Source: Pedobacter segetis (GTDB lineage Bacteria > Bacteroidota > Bacteroidia > Sphingobacteriales > Sphingobacteriaceae). From it: a stretch of DNA of 48,815 bases. The notes beneath the pieces were generated by a model. It worked only from the letters and a program-made list of their open reading frames with translations. It was not told where the DNA came from and did no database searches. Location: positions 1-48,815 of the forward strand of contig NZ_JAEHFY010000025.1 of NCBI RefSeq assembly GCF_016623585.1, read 5' to 3'. Of this stretch, positions 9,241 through 18,192 are shown in pieces; within the stretch, counting starts at the first letter, position 1, and each line of letters starts with the position of its first letter. The position numbers and the translations under genes were made by a program.

Positions 9241-10497
9241 CTATTTAAAAGCAATCGCTTTTATTGGGGTAATCTTGGTAACCAACATAGATGGTATTAA
9301 CAAAACCAACAAACAAATAGCCAATGTTCCTGCGTTTATTAAAAGAACATCAACAATATTAAATTGAACTGGTATAAACTTCATGTAATAAGAAGCTTCG
9401 TCCAGTTTAAAAAAATGGGTTTGTTGCTGTAAAAAACCTAAACCCAGGCCAAAAATATTGCCCAAGAGCATCCCCACCCCTACCAAATAAAGGGCATTGT
9501 AAAGAAAAATTTTTCTTACACCCCAATTGGTCTCTCCCAAAGCTTTCAATAAACCTATCATATTGGTGCGTTCTAAGATCATGATCAATAAAGCAGAAAT
9601 CATGTTGATAACGGCAACCACCAGCATTAAAATTAAGATGACCTGCGCATTTACATCCAACAGGGAAAGCCAATCAAATATGAGCGGATAATTCTCTTTA
9701 ACAGAAACGGTTTTGATTTGTGGCGGTAAATAATTACCGAGTTCTACGGCAAAATGGTCTAATCTGGCAAAATCAGAAATCTTTATTTCATAACCTCCAA
9801 CTTCGTCCTTTTTCCAATCGTTTAATCTCCTTATCAAAGAAATATCGCCAACTACGTAGGTTTTATCAACTTCTTCTACTCCGGTGTTGTAAATCCCAAC
9901 TATTTCAAATTTCCGCTTTCTTAAAGCTTCTTGTATAAAATACATCAGAAAATCGTCGCCAATTTTAAGATTTAAACGTTTAGCTAATTTTTCTGAAATG
10001 ATGATCTGTTTTGAAGCGGCCGTACTATCAGAAAAATCTATGGTTTTGCCGGCAACCAAGATGTTTTTAAAATAAGACCAATCGTAAGTAGGATCAACAC
10101 CTTTAAAAACCACGCCTTCAACCTCGTTATTTGCCTTAATGATTCCGGGTTTTGTGGCAAACGGCACAATATGCTCTACTCCTTTTTCTTTTTTTGCAGC
10201 CAGTAAATTTTTGCTCTGCAAGGTAAAGGGAGAATTTTCATAAGACGAGTTTAAATCGTATTTAATAAATTGAATATCACCGCTAAACCCCCTAACTTTT
10301 TCCCTTATTTCACTTTTAAAACCTTTAACAATTGCTACCGATAAAATCATTACGCCCAAACCTAACATAATGCCTACAATGGCAATGCGCACAATCAATT
10401 TAGAGAAAGTCCGTTCTGCTTTTAATGAAATCCTGTTTGCTATAAATAATCCTAAATTCAAAAGCTTTTTGTTAATTTGATAATCGCAAATATGCAA
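9241..10497 (-). CDS. FtsX/LolE-type ABC transporter permease
   Basis: A 418-residue membrane protein with the MacB/FtsX architecture. One TM helix sits near the N-terminus (about 35-60, VRIAIVGIMLGLGVMILSVA), followed by a large periplasmic MacB-PCD-like domain (about 65-270). Three more TM helices lie at about 280-410, and the chain ends VTKITPIKAIAFK, which is typical of FtsX permeases. This type works with a LolD/MacB ATPase in lipoprotein release or export; no ATPase gene is next to it, but one is at 1902-2624. The first residues (MHICDYQINKKLLN) look unusual; a start further in, near the NLGLFIANRIS segment, is possible. Confidence 0.87.
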   Translation of the reverse strand: MHICDYQINKKLLNLGLFIANRISLKAERTFSKLIVRIAIVGIMLGLGVMILSVAIVKGFKSEIREKVRGFSGDIQFIKYDLNSSYENSPFTLQSKNLLAAKKEKGVEHIVPFATKPGIIKANNEVEGVVFKGVDPTYDWSYFKNILVAGKTIDFSDSTAASKQIIISEKLAKRLNLKIGDDFLMYFIQEALRKRKFEIVGIYNTGVEEVDKTYVVGDISLIRRLNDWKKDEVGGYEIKISDFARLDHFAVELGNYLPPQIKTVSVKENYPLIFDWLSLLDVNAQVILILMLVVAVINMISALLIMILERTNMIGLLKALGETNWGVRKIFLYNALYLVGVGMLLGNIFGLGLGFLQQQTHFFKLDEASYYMKFIPVQFNIVDVLLINAGTLAICLLVLLIPSMLVTKITPIKAIAFK

Positions 10498-10525
10498 TCA
10501 ATTCTATAAAAACATTCTTTAAAAG

Positions 10526-11764
10526 ATGATAAATATAAAGTTTAATCTGTTCTTTTTGTTGATAATGACTTTAACAATGGCCTGCAACAGCTGTAATACG
10601 GCAAAAGTAGAGACCATAAAAAGGGATATAAGGCCAACAAACAACATTGGGTATGATCATAAGATACTTACGGGAGCCGATCAAACCAATAAGTATCTGC
10701 AAATTTTAAAAGGAAAGAAATTAGGATTAGTAGTAAACCAAACCGCAGAAATAAATGGTATTAATTTGGTAGATTCTTTTAAAAACTTAGGCCTAAACAT
10801 CAAAGCTATCTTTGGCCCAGAGCATGGTTTTAGAGGAACAGCAGATGCCGGAGAAAATGTTGGGAACTACATCGATAAAAAAACCGGCATTCCCGTTATT
10901 TCGCTTTATGGAACTAAAAGTGCGCCCTCAAAAGAAGATTTGAAAAATATTGACCTGATGATTTTTGATATTCAAGATGTGGGTGCAAGGTTTTACACTT
11001 TTACCATTACCATGGCTAAAATTATGCAGGCTTGCGCCGATAACAACATCCCATTGATGATTTTAGACCGACCAAACCCTAACGGGAATTTAATTGACGG
11101 GCCGGTTTTAAATCCCAATTTTAAATCTGGAGTTGGGATGCACCAAATACCAATTGCCCATGGACTGACCGTTGCCGAATTTGCCCAAATGATCAATGGG
11201 GAAGGTTGGTTAAATGGCAATAAAAAATGCAAGCTAATCATCATAAAAAACGCTAATTATAAGCATAACGATGAATATATTTTACCTGTAAAACCATCTC
11301 CAAATCTTCCAAATAACCTTTCTATTTATTTATATCCAAGTTTATGTTTGTTTGAAGGGACGGTAATAAGCCAAGGAAGAGGAACTTTATTCCCTTTTCA
11401 GGTTTTGGGCCATCCGCTTTTAAAAGGGAAATATAATTTTACTTTTACCCCCAAAAGCATTGATGGGATGAGCAAAAACCCACCATTAGAAAATCAGGTT
11501 TGTTATGGTATCGATTTTAGAAAAATGGATGTAGAAAAAATCAGGAATGAGAAAGAGCTAAATATTAAATTGTTAATCGATGTTTACAATGCCTTTCCCG
11601 ATAAGGCTCATTTTTTTAATGCTTTCTTTAATAAATTGGCAGGAAACGATATTTTGATGCAACAAATTAAAGATGGTAAAACCGAAAAAGAAATTAGGGA
11701 TAGTTGGCAACCAGCCTTAAATAATTATAAATCGATGAGAAAAAAATATCTTTTGTATAATTGA
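10526..11764 (+). CDS. NamZ/DUF1343 exo-beta-N-acetylmuramidase-like lipoprotein
   Basis: A 412-residue secreted lipoprotein. The hydrophobic N-terminus ends in a lipobox-like LTMAC (Cys about 20). The body is the DUF1343 (YbbC/NamZ) domain: LGLVVNQTAE, IFGPEHGFRG, ENVGNYIDKKTGIPVISLYG, FDIQDVGARFYTF and LDRPNPNG are its standard blocks. Characterised NamZ enzymes remove terminal MurNAc from peptidoglycan fragments, so this protein probably recycles cell wall material at the outer membrane or periplasm. It is divergent from the FtsX-like permease gene, with 28 bases between the starts. Confidence 0.9.
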   Translation: MINIKFNLFFLLIMTLTMACNSCNTAKVETIKRDIRPTNNIGYDHKILTGADQTNKYLQILKGKKLGLVVNQTAEINGINLVDSFKNLGLNIKAIFGPEHGFRGTADAGENVGNYIDKKTGIPVISLYGTKSAPSKEDLKNIDLMIFDIQDVGARFYTFTITMAKIMQACADNNIPLMILDRPNPNGNLIDGPVLNPNFKSGVGMHQIPIAHGLTVAEFAQMINGEGWLNGNKKCKLIIIKNANYKHNDEYILPVKPSPNLPNNLSIYLYPSLCLFEGTVISQGRGTLFPFQVLGHPLLKGKYNFTFTPKSIDGMSKNPPLENQVCYGIDFRKMDVEKIRNEKELNIKLLIDVYNAFPDKAHFFNAFFNKLAGNDILMQQIKDGKTEKEIRDSWQPALNNYKSMRKKYLLYN

Positions 11765-11807
11765 TTCGGGTGCTTTTTGCTTTCAGCCTTGAGCTTTTAG
11801 CTTAATT

Positions 11808-13604
11808 CTATTCTTCAATTTCGATCCCTATCGCTTTTAAAAGCATAGATGCGTTAAACGTTTTGCACTCGCCAATTTTAATTTTGTAATCAAAATACAT
11901 CTCTTGTTTTTCTACCGTAATATCGAAATGGTAGTTTCTTAATTGTTTTGGGTATTCTTTTTCTAAGTCGGCAATTTGTAGATCATGGGTGGCTATTAAA
12001 CCTGGTGTTTTTTGAGTAATCAGTTTTTTGATCAATACCTTAGATCCTAGGTATTTATCTTTGCTATTTGTTCCACGCAGCATTTCATCAATCAAAACAA
12101 AGCTATTTTGGTTAGCTGTGGTAAAGTCTAAAATCATTTTTAAACGGTCAATCTCTGCCTTAAAAGTAGAAGTTTGATTAGCCAAAGAATCTTTGATCCG
12201 CATGTAGCTGATCAAACTAAAAATAGAAGTTTCCATTTTTTCTGCGCAAACTTTTGCCCCTGCAAAAGCCAAAACCATATTAATCCCAATGGTTCTTAAA
12301 AAAGTAGATTTACCTGCCATGTTAGACCCCGTAATTATATCAATGGTTATATTATCTGTTAAGTGAAAATCATTAGCTATACGCTTTTGATCAGTAATTA
12401 AAGGGTGCCCAATTGCAACGGTATTTAGATGATGGCTATTTAAGATTTTAGGGTAAACCCAATCAGAATGATTGTGGCCCAATGTTGCTAGGCTCAAAAG
12501 AGATTCAAAATTTACAAGAACATCAAAAGCATTTATTATTTCTAGTTGATTTTTTGCTTCCCAAACAGCTAATCTTTTCAACGTTTTTAAATCCCATTGA
12601 AAAAACAGATTAAGAAAAATGCCAACTATGGGGTTTAACCTACTATTTAAACTGTTCAATATTTTGGATAACTCAAATATTTCTTTGCTGATCAGGTTAT
12701 CTCCTTTTTTTATCGATGATTTTAAATTGACCAGTAAACTACTTGCCCATTCCACCTGCTCTATCCACTTTAAGTTTTCGGCATAATTTTCTAATCCACT
12801 CACGCTTTTGCTAATTTGTTCATGTAAGGCATCAATGTCTTTTTTGTAAAACATGTAGCCAGCTCCACTAAGCAAAAGCGTTAAGCCTAAAATATTCCAT
12901 AAAATCCCGTTAAAAATAACTGCAGCAAATAAAACACCCGTAGTAATTATCGGAATTGCGGCAACAAAAACCTTGGTGGGTTTTTTCTTTAAGAAATCGA
13001 GTTTATTGGGTAAATAATCTTTAAAAAAAAGTTTTAATGTTGGTATTTCATTTAAGTTTAAACCAAATAACCTAGCCCTAAAATTTAGGTTATTTTCTTG
13101 TTTTCCGCTCAATTCTTCCACAGCTTTTTGTCGCTCTTCAATAATGGTTTTCTCGGCATAAACGCTAAGCCATTTTGCCAACAAATTTTGGGCATCTAAA
13201 GTACTGCACCTATTTAAGTAGGCAAATAAAGAATGTTCACCAAAAATATCCAGATCATCTGTATAAGGATGGTTGGGGTTACAAAACCTTGTACCATCAT
13301 CATAAATGTTAGTTTTACCATCTTTAACATTGATCTCATTTTTTACCAAAAGTTCTTTAGTGATCAAGAATTTTAAATGGTTTTGATGATTTGTTTGCAC
13401 TTTTACCAAATACAAAAAACCTATTAACGATAAAGTAGTGATAACAATTAATGCTTCAATCCCTTGATTAAAAAATAGGTAAACCAACAAAATATCCAAA
13501 CCAAACAGAAAAAGCCGGGCAAAAGAATATTGGTTGATCAATTTTTTAAAGGCCCTGATCTCTTTCTCTAAATTTTCTCTTTGTACTATATAGTCTTCTA
13601 TCAT
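11808..13604 (-). CDS. Membrane-anchored MutS-like ATPase
   Basis: A 598-residue protein with a MutS-type ATPase at its C-terminus. Walker A is GSNMAGKST (about 424-432), followed by the MutS block AFAGAKVCAE, Walker B FVLIDEMLRGTNS and an ATHD segment. The N-terminal mismatch-recognition domain of true MutS is absent. Instead there are about four hydrophobic segments in two pairs (near residues 28-65 and 212-250), predicted as TM helices. A core/lever-like helical region separates them from the ATPase. Such MutS-related proteins are common in Bacteroidota and have no established mismatch repair role. The preceding OmpA gene is separated from it by a terminator. Confidence 0.85.
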   Translation of the reverse strand: MIEDYIVQRENLEKEIRAFKKLINQYSFARLFLFGLDILLVYLFFNQGIEALIVITTLSLIGFLYLVKVQTNHQNHLKFLITKELLVKNEINVKDGKTNIYDDGTRFCNPNHPYTDDLDIFGEHSLFAYLNRCSTLDAQNLLAKWLSVYAEKTIIEERQKAVEELSGKQENNLNFRARLFGLNLNEIPTLKLFFKDYLPNKLDFLKKKPTKVFVAAIPIITTGVLFAAVIFNGILWNILGLTLLLSGAGYMFYKKDIDALHEQISKSVSGLENYAENLKWIEQVEWASSLLVNLKSSIKKGDNLISKEIFELSKILNSLNSRLNPIVGIFLNLFFQWDLKTLKRLAVWEAKNQLEIINAFDVLVNFESLLSLATLGHNHSDWVYPKILNSHHLNTVAIGHPLITDQKRIANDFHLTDNITIDIITGSNMAGKSTFLRTIGINMVLAFAGAKVCAEKMETSIFSLISYMRIKDSLANQTSTFKAEIDRLKMILDFTTANQNSFVLIDEMLRGTNSKDKYLGSKVLIKKLITQKTPGLIATHDLQIADLEKEYPKQLRNYHFDITVEKQEMYFDYKIKIGECKTFNASMLLKAIGIEIEE

Positions 13605-13632
13605 TTTAAATTTTTAAGCCAATTATATTATA

Positions 13633-13668
13633 AAAGAAAAACCGTCTGTTTTCACATACGGTTTTCTG
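13633..13668 (-). terminator. Terminator of the OmpA-type lipoprotein gene
   Basis: On the minus strand AGAAAACCGT (13667-13658) pairs with ACGGTTTTTCT (13645-13635, one bulged base), followed by a short T-rich tract. It lies between the OmpA-type gene and the MutS-like gene, both on the minus strand. Confidence 0.7.
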
Positions 13669-13687
13669 GTTTGGTCTTAGGGTGTTT

Positions 13688-14293
13688 TTAATTTTCTGGC
13701 TCAATCTCTACTCTTCTGTTCAAAATCCTACCTGCTTCGGTATTATTGTCTGCAATAGGATTAGACTCTCCAAATCCTTTGGTAATCAATCTATTAGATG
13801 CAATTCCGTTGTTAACCAAATACGCTTTAACAGCATTTGCCCTATCAATAGATAACATCATGTTCCTTTTTTCTGTTCCTTCTGCAGAAGAATTACCTTT
13901 TAATAAATATTTAGTGTCGCCAGATTTTTTAATTTGTTGTGCAATTTTCTCTAAAGTTTCATAAGACGATGTTTTCAAAACAGATGAGTTAAACTCGAAT
14001 TGAATGTTTTTATAGTCAAAAGCTTTTTCTATAACCTTTGGGCAGCCGCCATTATCTGCATCACCTTTAACTTCTGGGCAATCGTCTTTATCGTCTGGTA
14101 CACCATCGCCATCGGTATCAATGGGTTTAACGGGTTCAATCTTTTTTGGTGGTTCTACAACTTCTTTTACCGGCTCCGGAGCAGGAGGTGCAACCGGTTT
14201 TTTTGCTTTACAAGAAGTGTAAAAAATAGATACCGCACATAATGCGATCAAAATAACGATTTTACTAATGTTGTGTTTAATATTCATGTTCAA
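13688..14293 (-). CDS. OmpA-family lipoprotein with thrombospondin type 3 repeat
   Basis: A 201-residue outer-membrane lipoprotein. The signal peptide ends in a lipobox with Cys at about 28 (SIFYTSC). Then come a proline/lysine/glutamate-rich linker (about 30-58), one calcium-binding thrombospondin type 3-like repeat (DTDGDGVPDDKDDCP), and an OmpA C-terminal domain (about 90-200) with FEFNSSVLK, SIDRANAVKAYLV and GFGESNPIADNNTEAGRILNRRVE motifs for peptidoglycan binding. It probably tethers the outer membrane to the cell wall (Pal-like). It is monocistronic, with a terminator just downstream. Confidence 0.92.
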   Translation of the reverse strand: MNMNIKHNISKIVILIALCAVSIFYTSCKAKKPVAPPAPEPVKEVVEPPKKIEPVKPIDTDGDGVPDDKDDCPEVKGDADNGGCPKVIEKAFDYKNIQFEFNSSVLKTSSYETLEKIAQQIKKSGDTKYLLKGNSSAEGTEKRNMMLSIDRANAVKAYLVNNGIASNRLITKGFGESNPIADNNTEAGRILNRRVEIEPEN

Positions 14294-14455
14294 TGATAAC
14301 GAAAATTGAGAACTTAAATAAAAATCTTTAAATATATTTGGGATAATTTAACATTTATGATGTGGATAAAAAAAAGCAAGATTTTGGTCATTCTTTTTCC
14401 CCGTTTAAAATAATTCCATACATTTATTGTTTAAACCTATAATTATAAAAGAGGG

Positions 14456-14463
14456 TATTTTTG
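14456..14463 (+). promoter_or_regulatory. Putative -7 box of the receiver gene
   Basis: TATTTTTG matches TAnnTTTG and ends only 9 bases before the ATG at 14473, so transcripts would have almost no 5' leader. No TTG -33 element with usual spacing is seen. Confidence 0.4.
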
Positions 14464-14472
14464 GTTGATATT

Positions 14473-14841
14473 ATGAATAATATATTAATTATAGACGACG
14501 AGATTGGGATTTGCCTTATTATGTCTAAATTCTTAACCAAGAATGGATACCATACCACTACAGCAGAAAGTGGTGCCACCGCCTTTGAAGAACTTAAAAA
14601 AAAGAAATTCGACCTTGTTTTAAGTGATTTTAGGTTAGAGGATACAGACGGAAGGGAAATATTAAGAAGGATAAAAGCAGAATATCCAGAGCTGATTGTA
14701 ATTATAGTGAGTGGTTTTGGAGACCCAAATTTAGCTGCTGAATTGATAAGAATGGGTGCTTATGATTTTATCAATAAACCTATTTACCCAAATGTTATCT
14801 TAGAAACCGTAGAGAGGGCCTTGGCACAAAAATCTGTGTGA
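14473..14841 (+). CDS. Single-domain response regulator (receiver)
   Basis: A 122-residue CheY-like receiver domain with no output domain. The acidic pocket is DDE (8-10), the phosphoacceptor is D52 (LVLSDFRLED), the switch Ser is in VIIVSGFG and the conserved Lys is K102 (DFINKPIYP). The sequence around the lysine and the early EIGICLIM segment resemble receivers of NtrC-type regulators and hybrid kinases. I use the ATG at 14473 rather than the TTG at 14461, because MNNILIIDDE is the normal receiver start. No histidine kinase is adjacent, so its partner is unknown. Confidence 0.88.
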   Translation: MNNILIIDDEIGICLIMSKFLTKNGYHTTTAESGATAFEELKKKKFDLVLSDFRLEDTDGREILRRIKAEYPELIVIIVSGFGDPNLAAELIRMGAYDFINKPIYPNVILETVERALAQKSV

Positions 14842-14886
14842 GAGAAGTCTCTGATGATCTTTCAAATACCAAAACCAGGTTTAAAT

Positions 14887-14894
14887 TATCTTTG
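14887..14894 (+). promoter_or_regulatory. Putative -7 box of rlmH
   Basis: TATCTTTG matches TAnnTTTG exactly and lies 4 bases before the rlmH ATG at 14899. If used, the transcript would be essentially leaderless. No good -33 TTG is visible. Confidence 0.4.
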
Positions 14895-14898
14895 AATC

Positions 14899-15372
14899 AT
14901 GAAAATAACACTGTTGGTAATAGGAAAAACCGATGATGCATATTTGATAGAAGGCTTGGATAAATACCTGAAGCGTTTAAAACACTATATCAAATTTGAA
15001 CTACAGGTTTTACCAGATTTGAAAAAAACAAAAAATTTAACCGAGCAAGAACAAAAAATAAAGGAAGCAGCGCTTTTTTTTAAATTTATACAACCACAGG
15101 ATGATATTATACTGCTAGATGATAAAGGCTCCGAATTAAGTTCGACCCGTTTTGCAGATTTATTGAACAAGAAGATGATCGCAAATGTTGGGCACCTGAT
15201 ATTTCTAGTTGGTGGCCCTTATGGTTTTGACGCTTCTATTTACCAACGGGCAAACCAGAAATTATCTTTGTCTAAACTTACTTTCTCGCATCAAATGGTA
15301 AGATTATTTTTTGTAGAGCAGGTTTACCGGGCTTTTACCATCTTAAAAGGAGAACCCTATCATCATGAATAG
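14899..15372 (+). CDS. rlmH: 23S rRNA (pseudouridine-1915-N3) methyltransferase
   Basis: A 157-residue SPOUT-class methyltransferase that N3-methylates pseudouridine 1915 in helix 69 of 23S rRNA using SAM. The start MKITLLVIGKT, the DDKGSELSSTRFADL segment, the knot motif FLVGGPYGFD and the C-terminal LTFSHQMVRLFFVEQVYRAFTI...PYHHE are all diagnostic. The length is standard. The small membrane peptide gene at 15382 follows 9 bases after the stop. Confidence 0.96.
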   Translation: MKITLLVIGKTDDAYLIEGLDKYLKRLKHYIKFELQVLPDLKKTKNLTEQEQKIKEAALFFKFIQPQDDIILLDDKGSELSSTRFADLLNKKMIANVGHLIFLVGGPYGFDASIYQRANQKLSLSKLTFSHQMVRLFFVEQVYRAFTILKGEPYHHE

Positions 15373-15381
15373 TTAATAGTT

Positions 15382-15510
15382 ATGGATTTATTTGGGATAA
15401 AAAGAAATTATAGGTTTAAAGGAAACCAGCCAAATAACGAAAATAGGTTATTCTGGATTTTGGCTATTTTGGTAAGTGCTATTTTTCTGCTCATTTATAT
15501 TTACAGGTAA
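15382..15510 (+). CDS. Small membrane peptide, hypothetical
   Basis: A 42-residue frame from an ATG 9 bases after rlmH. The first half is polar and basic (MDLFGIKRNYRFKG...). The second half is one clear TM helix (FWILAILVSAIFLLIYIY) with a terminal Arg. The compact design and tight spacing after rlmH suggest a real, co-transcribed small protein. I do not recognise a family. It may also be chance, since the frame is short. Confidence 0.45.
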   Translation: MDLFGIKRNYRFKGNQPNNENRLFWILAILVSAIFLLIYIYR

Positions 15511-15638
15511 CCTGTTATCTATCAAATTTTTGCAAAATTAAAATACTGGTTATTATCAATAATTTAAGCAATCTTTAATAATTGGCAACTATAAGCCCAA
15601 TTATATAACCGGTAATATTAAAGAGCATAAAAGCAAAA

Positions 15639-15668
15639 AAAGAGGCTCCTCAAAAGTGAAACCTCTTT
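15639..15668 (-). terminator. Terminator of the DEAD-box helicase gene
   Basis: On the minus strand AAAGAGG (15668-15662) pairs with CCTCTTT (15645-15639), followed by further T residues to 15635. It is 22 bases past the helicase stop codon. Confidence 0.65.
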
Positions 15669-15689
15669 CTAATATATAATAAACAATAC

Positions 15690-17567
15690 TTAATCGTTAT
15701 TTCTGCGTCTTCTTCCTCCGCCACCAAAACCACCTCTATCACCACCGCCATCGCTTCTTCTGCTTCCTCCACCAGAAAAATCTCTAAAACCACTTCCCCT
15801 CTCACCGCTACTGCGTCCGCCGCTACTTCTTCTTCTCTCGCCACCGCCATAGCCGCCGCCACCACGTCTTTCGCCACCACCGTAACCGCCGCTTCTTCTT
15901 TCGCCTCCACCACGTCTCTCGCCGCCGCCGGTAGATTCACCAGAAACTTCAATCCTAACATCCCGGCCGTGAAAATCTATAGGTTTAAAGGCCTCTGTAA
16001 TTTTTTCTACAAATTCTGTCTCAACTTCAAAGAAAGAGAAAACACCTTTCATATCTATTTTACCAACAGATTTACCCGAAATACCTGCATTATTGCAAAT
16101 ATAACCCAAAAGGTCTCCTCTGCTAAAGTCATCTACGGCACCTAAGTTGATGAACAAACGGGTAAAACCTTCGCTGGCCGATCTAGAACCTCTTTCGCCA
16201 CGCTCACCTCTTTCCCTTCTATCTCCACCCCTATCATCGGCATCGGCATTAAGGTCTCTTGCGCTTTTGTAATATTCTAAAAACCTGTTAAACTCTAAAG
16301 ACACAAAACGTTTGATAATATCCTCTTTGCTCATATCGGCAAATTCATCCATTATCCTTGGCAAATACTGGTCAATTTGCTTATCGTTTACTTCAACCTC
16401 GTTTACTTTATGAACCAAACCAAACAGTTGCTTTTCAACAACATCAAACCCGCTTGGGATTTCTGCCTTTGTAAATTGTTTTCCAATGGTTTTCTCTATC
16501 TGCCTTATTTTACCTACCTCCCTAGAGTTGATGATGGCGATAGAAATGCCTGATTTTCCTGCCCTACCGGTTCTACCGCTACGGTGTGTGTAATTTGCAA
16601 TTTCATCTGGTAAAGAGTAGTTGATCACGTGGGTAACCTCGTTTACATCTATACCACGGGCGGCTACATCAGTTGCGATCAACAATTGTAAACTTCTATC
16701 GCGGTAACGCTTCATTACCTTATCACGCTGTTGCTGAGATAGATCTCCGTGTAAAGCATCGGCATTGTAACCGTCTTTTACCAAAGATTCTGCAATTTCT
16801 TGGGTTTCTATCTTGGTACGGCAAAAAACGATCCCAAAAATATCAGGCGTATAATCTACTATACGTTTAAATGCGGCATATTTATCACGAGCTTTAACGA
16901 TATAATACTCATGTTCTATATTAACGTTACCTGTGTTTTTGGTTCCCATGGTCAACTCTTTCGGGTCGGTCATGTAGTTTTGGGCAATCGCCCTCACTTC
17001 ACGTGGCATGGTAGCCGAGAATAACCAAGTTTTCTTGGTTTTTGGAGTAGTCGATAATATATCATCGATATCCTCCTGGAAACCCATGTTCAACATCTCA
17101 TCGGCTTCGTCTAAAACAACGTAACTAACTTCAGAGAAGTCTATGGCTTTTCTGTTCAAAATGTCTTTCATCCTACCTGGGGTAGCAACTACAATCTGAA
17201 CGCCTCTTTTAATGTCGCGTAATTGGTTAACGATGTTGGCACCGCCATATACGGCAACCACGTTTACATTAGAAAGGTTTTTTGCATAATTTTTAATGTC
17301 GTTGCTGATCTGCAAACAAAGTTCGCGGGTTGGGCAAAGAATTAAAGCTTGAGGGAAATTTTTCTTGTAGTCTATTAGTTCTAAAAGTGGAAGACCAAAT
17401 GCTGCGGTCTTTCCGGTTCCTGTCTGGGCTAATCCGACAAAATCGTTGCTGCCTGATAACAAAACTGGAATGGCACTTTCCTGAATCGGAGTTGGGCTTT
17501 CAAAACCTAACTCGGTTATCGCATTAACAATATCTTCACGGATCCCCAATTCATTGAATGGGTTCAT
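15690..17567 (-). CDS. DEAD-box RNA helicase with RGG-rich tail
   Basis: A 625-residue ATP-dependent RNA helicase. The Q motif is GFESPTPIQ, motif I AQTGTGKT (47-54), motif II DEAD (about 152), motif III SAT, and motifs V/VI TDVAARGIDV and HRSGRTGRAG. A DbpA/CsdA-type RNA-binding domain lies at about 475-550 (TRLFINLGAVDDFSRGDLLGYICNNAGI). A glycine/arginine/serine-rich tail (about 555-625) has many RGG/GGERR units, likely a disordered RNA-binding extension. The architecture fits the DeaD/CsdA group, acting in ribosome assembly and cold adaptation. It has its own promoter and terminator. Confidence 0.94.
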   Translation of the reverse strand: MNPFNELGIREDIVNAITELGFESPTPIQESAIPVLLSGSNDFVGLAQTGTGKTAAFGLPLLELIDYKKNFPQALILCPTRELCLQISNDIKNYAKNLSNVNVVAVYGGANIVNQLRDIKRGVQIVVATPGRMKDILNRKAIDFSEVSYVVLDEADEMLNMGFQEDIDDILSTTPKTKKTWLFSATMPREVRAIAQNYMTDPKELTMGTKNTGNVNIEHEYYIVKARDKYAAFKRIVDYTPDIFGIVFCRTKIETQEIAESLVKDGYNADALHGDLSQQQRDKVMKRYRDRSLQLLIATDVAARGIDVNEVTHVINYSLPDEIANYTHRSGRTGRAGKSGISIAIINSREVGKIRQIEKTIGKQFTKAEIPSGFDVVEKQLFGLVHKVNEVEVNDKQIDQYLPRIMDEFADMSKEDIIKRFVSLEFNRFLEYYKSARDLNADADDRGGDRRERGERGERGSRSASEGFTRLFINLGAVDDFSRGDLLGYICNNAGISGKSVGKIDMKGVFSFFEVETEFVEKITEAFKPIDFHGRDVRIEVSGESTGGGERRGGGERRSGGYGGGERRGGGGYGGGERRRSSGGRSSGERGSGFRDFSGGGSRRSDGGGDRGGFGGGGRRRRNND

Positions 17568-17606
17568 GATAATAAATAAGATTTAACAACATCGCTAAAT
17601 CGGGCG

Positions 17607-17638
17607 CAAAGATAGCGTTTTCTTTTTATATAAGCAAA
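17607..17638 (-). promoter_or_regulatory. Bacteroidota-type promoter of the helicase gene
   Basis: Minus-strand TATCTTTG (17614-17607) is a perfect TAnnTTTG -7 box. A TTG (17637-17635) stands 20 bases upstream as the -33 element. The spacing fits the sigma-ABfr consensus. The start codon is 40 bases downstream. Confidence 0.65.
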
Positions 17639-18018
17639 GTTGTGGGATTAATAGTTGGATGCGAGAATTTTGACGGTTACCCTGATGGGATGATTGCTTT
17701 CAAAATTGGAGGAGCTGGATCAAGCCATTCCAAATAATTTTTATTGCTTTAACATACGGAATAATCAGCTTAAGTTTTAAGCAGAATCATCGAACTTGCA
17801 ACAAGAGGAAGTAAATCAATTCGGAATTTCTGACATCACAAGTCTCAAAGCCATAAAAATTGTAGATAAAAAAGCGGGAAACCTTTACAGATGATTTTTA
17901 TAGAAAACGCTTCAGATGCAACGGATACCTCTTACAAACGGGTGATTACCATGCTGATGCTATGATGGGTTTTCGCTTGGAGACCAGCTTGGACGGACAT
18001 AAAATCAATTATGATTAT
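17639..18018 (+). pseudogene. Decayed gene remnant, family unknown
   Basis: Three forward-frame fragments read like protein rather than random translation. One (17639-17737) includes GCENFDGYPDGMIAFKIGGA. A second (17781-17894) includes QFGISDITSLKAIKIVDKK. After a +1 shift at an A-rich run (about 17868-17885), a third continues to 18018 with TFTDDFYRKRFRCNGYLLQ and ETSLDGHKINYDY. The second and third join naturally across the shift. Stops and frame changes rule out a working gene. I cannot name the family; the conclusion rests on amino-acid texture only. Confidence 0.4.
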
Positions 18019-18121
18019 TAGCTGTTAGATAAAAGAGAACATCTTTTTAAATTCAATCCGCAACCTTCTACTAGGTTTTGATCAAACTTTTAGACAAGGT
18101 TAATCTGGCTCTTGGCAAAAT

Positions 18122-18157
18122 AAAAAGGCCCAGCAAAAAAATGTTTACAGGGCTTTT
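18122..18157 (-). terminator. Possible terminator of bioB
   Basis: On the minus strand AAAAGCCC (18157-18150) pairs with GGGCC/TTTTT (about 18132-18122) with one bulged base, followed by T residues. The stem is weak, but the position, about 36 bases past the bioB stop, fits. Confidence 0.45.
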
Positions 18158-18192
18158 AATTTAATATGATTTAATAAATTTTAAACAGGCTT

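Larger units (their letters stand above)
17568..18192. other. Long intergenic stretch with gene debris
   Basis: 625 bases without an intact gene. Besides the helicase promoter (17607-17638), bases 17639-18018 contain protein-like fragments interrupted by stops and frameshifts, listed as a pseudogene. A weak hairpin near 18122-18157 may end bioB transcription. The rest (about 18020-18120) shows nothing recognisable. Confidence 0.5.

Noticed and set aside
15650-15961. Ala/Val/Glu-rich minus-strand frame of 103 codons
   Set aside because: It is the shifted reading of the helicase's RGG-rich tail; low complexity explains the open frame.
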